Shown here: one piece after another, positions 48,166-49,444 of the stretch
How positions within the stretch are numbered: the stretch's first letter is position 1
Layout of the letters: each line of letters starts with the position of its first letter
Origin: Sulfurisoma sp.
Lineage (GTDB): Bacteria; Pseudomonadota; Gammaproteobacteria; Burkholderiales; Rhodocyclaceae
Length of the DNA stretch: 49,444 nt
Direction of reading: 5' to 3'
NCBI GenBank assembly: GCA_030691075.1
Contig: JAUYFI010000174.1
Span: 1 to 49,444, forward strand
Notes under the pieces: generated by a model
The model's database searches: none
Seen by the model: the letters and a program-made list of their open reading frames with translations, nothing else
Told to the model about the DNA's origin: nothing
Made by a program: the position numbers and the translations under genes

Positions 48166-49263
48166 GTGAAAATCGCCAGCTCTGACTTGTTCCTCCGATC
48201 CGAACACGCCGCCGTCGCGCGGTGGGAGAGAAGCGAGACGCTGCGCGCCTGGGCCGGATCGACTCGACCTGATTTCGAGGGATCGCGGGAGGCGAACGAT
48301 CGGCGGCTGCTACCGTCGGCCGCCGTCATGCGGATATCGGATGCCGCCCGCGCCCTCGCTACCTCCCCGAATCCGGCCCCAGGCCAGCCCCCCGTCAGCG
48401 GTGAAGCCCAAGCCATCGAGGCTGCCGCCGATGCCGTCGAGAACGATCCCTTCCTGCAACTCGTCAGGTCCATGGTCGAAATGCTGACCGGCCGGCCGGT
48501 TCGCGTTTTCGCGGTATCAGAACTGTCGCGGCAGGTCGAAGCCAGTAGCGAAATGGCCCGGGCGACGGCCGCCGCCAGCCCCGATCGCCGCTCCGGCTAT
48601 GGCATCGAATACGACTTTCACTCGGTCTACGAGGAAATGGAAGTCGCTCAGTTCTCTGCGGAAGGCATGATCCGCACCGCCGACGGTGCCGAAATCTCGT
48701 TCGAACTGGACTTGACGATGACCCGCCAGTACCGCGAGGAGACGAACGTCAGCCTCCGCGCCGGCGACGCCGTGCGCAAGGACCCGCTGGTGCTCAACTT
48801 CGGCGGCACGGCGGCGCAGCTTTCGAACCAGAACTTCCGCTTCGACCTCGACAACGACGGCCGCGCCGAGGAACTGCCCCTTTTCGCTTCGGCCAGCGGC
48901 TACCTGGTGCTCGATCTCGACCACAACGGCAAGATCGACTCCGGCGCCGAACTGTTCGGCCCGGCCACGAACTCGGGCTTCGCCGAACTGGCGCGCCACG
49001 ACGACGACGGCAACGGCTGGATCGACGAGAGCGACCGCGTCTTCGACCGTTTGCAGGTCTGGACGCCGGCGGCCGGGAACGCCGGCAAACTCGCCGGCCT
49101 GCGGGAACTGGGCATCGGCGCGCTGGCGCTGGCCCACGTCGCCACCCCCTTCGAACTCCGCGGGGAGGCCAATTCCGACCTCGGCGCCGTGCGCGCGAGC
49201 GGCGTTTGGCTCGCCGAGTTCGGCGGCACGGGCACTATCCAGGAAATAGACCTTTCGTTGTAA
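48166..49263 (+). CDS. EF-hand/VCBS-like calcium-binding-motif protein of unknown function
   Basis: 365 residues from a GTG with AGGAG 7 nt upstream. The N-terminal 100 residues are low in conservation; the middle contains GYGIEYDFHSVYEEMEVAQFSAEG and a beta-rich part ELDLTMTRQYRE. The C-terminal half has calcium-loop-like motifs: FDLDNDGRAEELP, LDLDHNGKIDSGAELFG and DDDGNGWIDESDRVFDRLQVW. This layout is common in uncharacterised proteobacterial proteins, sometimes secreted by non-Sec routes; no signal peptide is seen. Its gene is not obviously linked to trxC. Confidence 0.82.
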   Translation: MKIASSDLFLRSEHAAVARWERSETLRAWAGSTRPDFEGSREANDRRLLPSAAVMRISDAARALATSPNPAPGQPPVSGEAQAIEAAADAVENDPFLQLVRSMVEMLTGRPVRVFAVSELSRQVEASSEMARATAAASPDRRSGYGIEYDFHSVYEEMEVAQFSAEGMIRTADGAEISFELDLTMTRQYREETNVSLRAGDAVRKDPLVLNFGGTAAQLSNQNFRFDLDNDGRAEELPLFASASGYLVLDLDHNGKIDSGAELFGPATNSGFAELARHDDDGNGWIDESDRVFDRLQVWTPAAGNAGKLAGLRELGIGALALAHVATPFELRGEANSDLGAVRASGVWLAEFGGTGTIQEIDLSL

Positions 49264-49361
49264 GTGGATTTTCTTGTGGAACGATCTTGGGCTAGACTCA
49301 CAGCCTTAGGCGTCGCGCAAAAATAACTTGATAAACTTTGCGATATGTGTTCTAAAGCGGT

Positions 49362-49444
49362 ATGCAGATTGCAACCGCGATAGAGCAGATCGAGTCGAAG
49401 TACCAATCGCTGGCATCGGTGTTGGATGAACGAGCGCGTCGGCA
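49362..49444 (+). mobile_element. Start of an ISAzo13-type insertion sequence transposase (cut by window end)
   Basis: The 27 visible codons read MQIATAIEQIESKYQSLASV then LDERARR. The pattern I-x2-K-Y-x2-L-x4-DER-x-RR is the usual beginning of ISAzo13-family transposases. The 98 nt between the EF-hand gene and this start (49264-49361) are AT-rich compared with the rest of the window and should contain the left end of the element. I cannot fix the inverted repeat without the other end. Confidence 0.65.

Overview
The window is GC-rich, densely coding DNA from a Betaproteobacterium. Protein sequences and gene order (fur, bamE-dapB, carA-carB-greA, rlmE-ftsH-folP-glmM, hrcA-hemH, nadK-recN) fit the Rhodocyclales/Nitrosomonadales side of the class; I would not name a genus. 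I see no tRNA, rRNA or CRISPR array.

Layout. 1-3833: end of a cyclic-nucleotide-binding-domain gene, a Cache-like sensor protein and a phosphoketolase (xfp), all on the minus strand. 3960-17065, plus strand: a block dominated by phosphate and membrane-lipid functions. It holds a small Cys-rich protein, an arginase-family ureohydrolase, a CYTH-CHAD triphosphatase, a CNNM/CBS membrane protein, a single-domain CYTH triphosphatase, a PlsC/OlsA-type acyltransferase, a GT4 glycosyltransferase (Agt-like), a PlcP-type metallophosphoesterase, a PhoX-like phosphatase, a GGDEF-EAL protein and an OlsB-type ornithine N-acyltransferase. Arrays of 7-nt half-sites at 11-nt period, resembling PhoB boxes, precede four of these genes. 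My reading is a phosphate-starvation programme: phospholipids are degraded (PlcP), replaced by glycolipid (Agt) and ornithine lipid (OlsB, perhaps OlsA, with arginase supplying ornithine), and phosphate is scavenged outside the cell (PhoX).

17089-25551, mostly minus strand: two small envelope proteins, glmM, folP, a clear terminator, ftsH and rlmE; then yhbY (plus), two decayed VapBC modules with gene remnants, a DUF4149 membrane protein and greA. 25548-32533, minus strand: carB, carA with a good promoter, a radical SAM/SPASM protein, dapB and bamE, followed by divergent fur and a GDT1/UPF0016 transporter. 33646-38211 is a decayed island: a Type III-like restriction subunit that lost its DEAH region, a HigBA module, a 5'-truncated methyltransferase and a damaged XRE regulator. 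38212-42379: FAD oxidoreductase, recN and nadK. 42536-45430 is a second accessory patch separating nadK from hrcA: a VWA protein, a sirtuin fragment, a DUF433/DUF5615 module and a zeta-toxin fragment. 45572 to the end: hrcA, hemH, trxC, an EF-hand-like protein and the start of an ISAzo13-type transposase.

A further notable feature is a dispersed short repeat in two forms, about 26 nt and about 50 nt. It occurs at least eight times, both just after genes and in frame inside genes. The long form interrupts carB and phoX without breaking the reading frame, recalling the protein-coding palindromic elements of Rickettsia.
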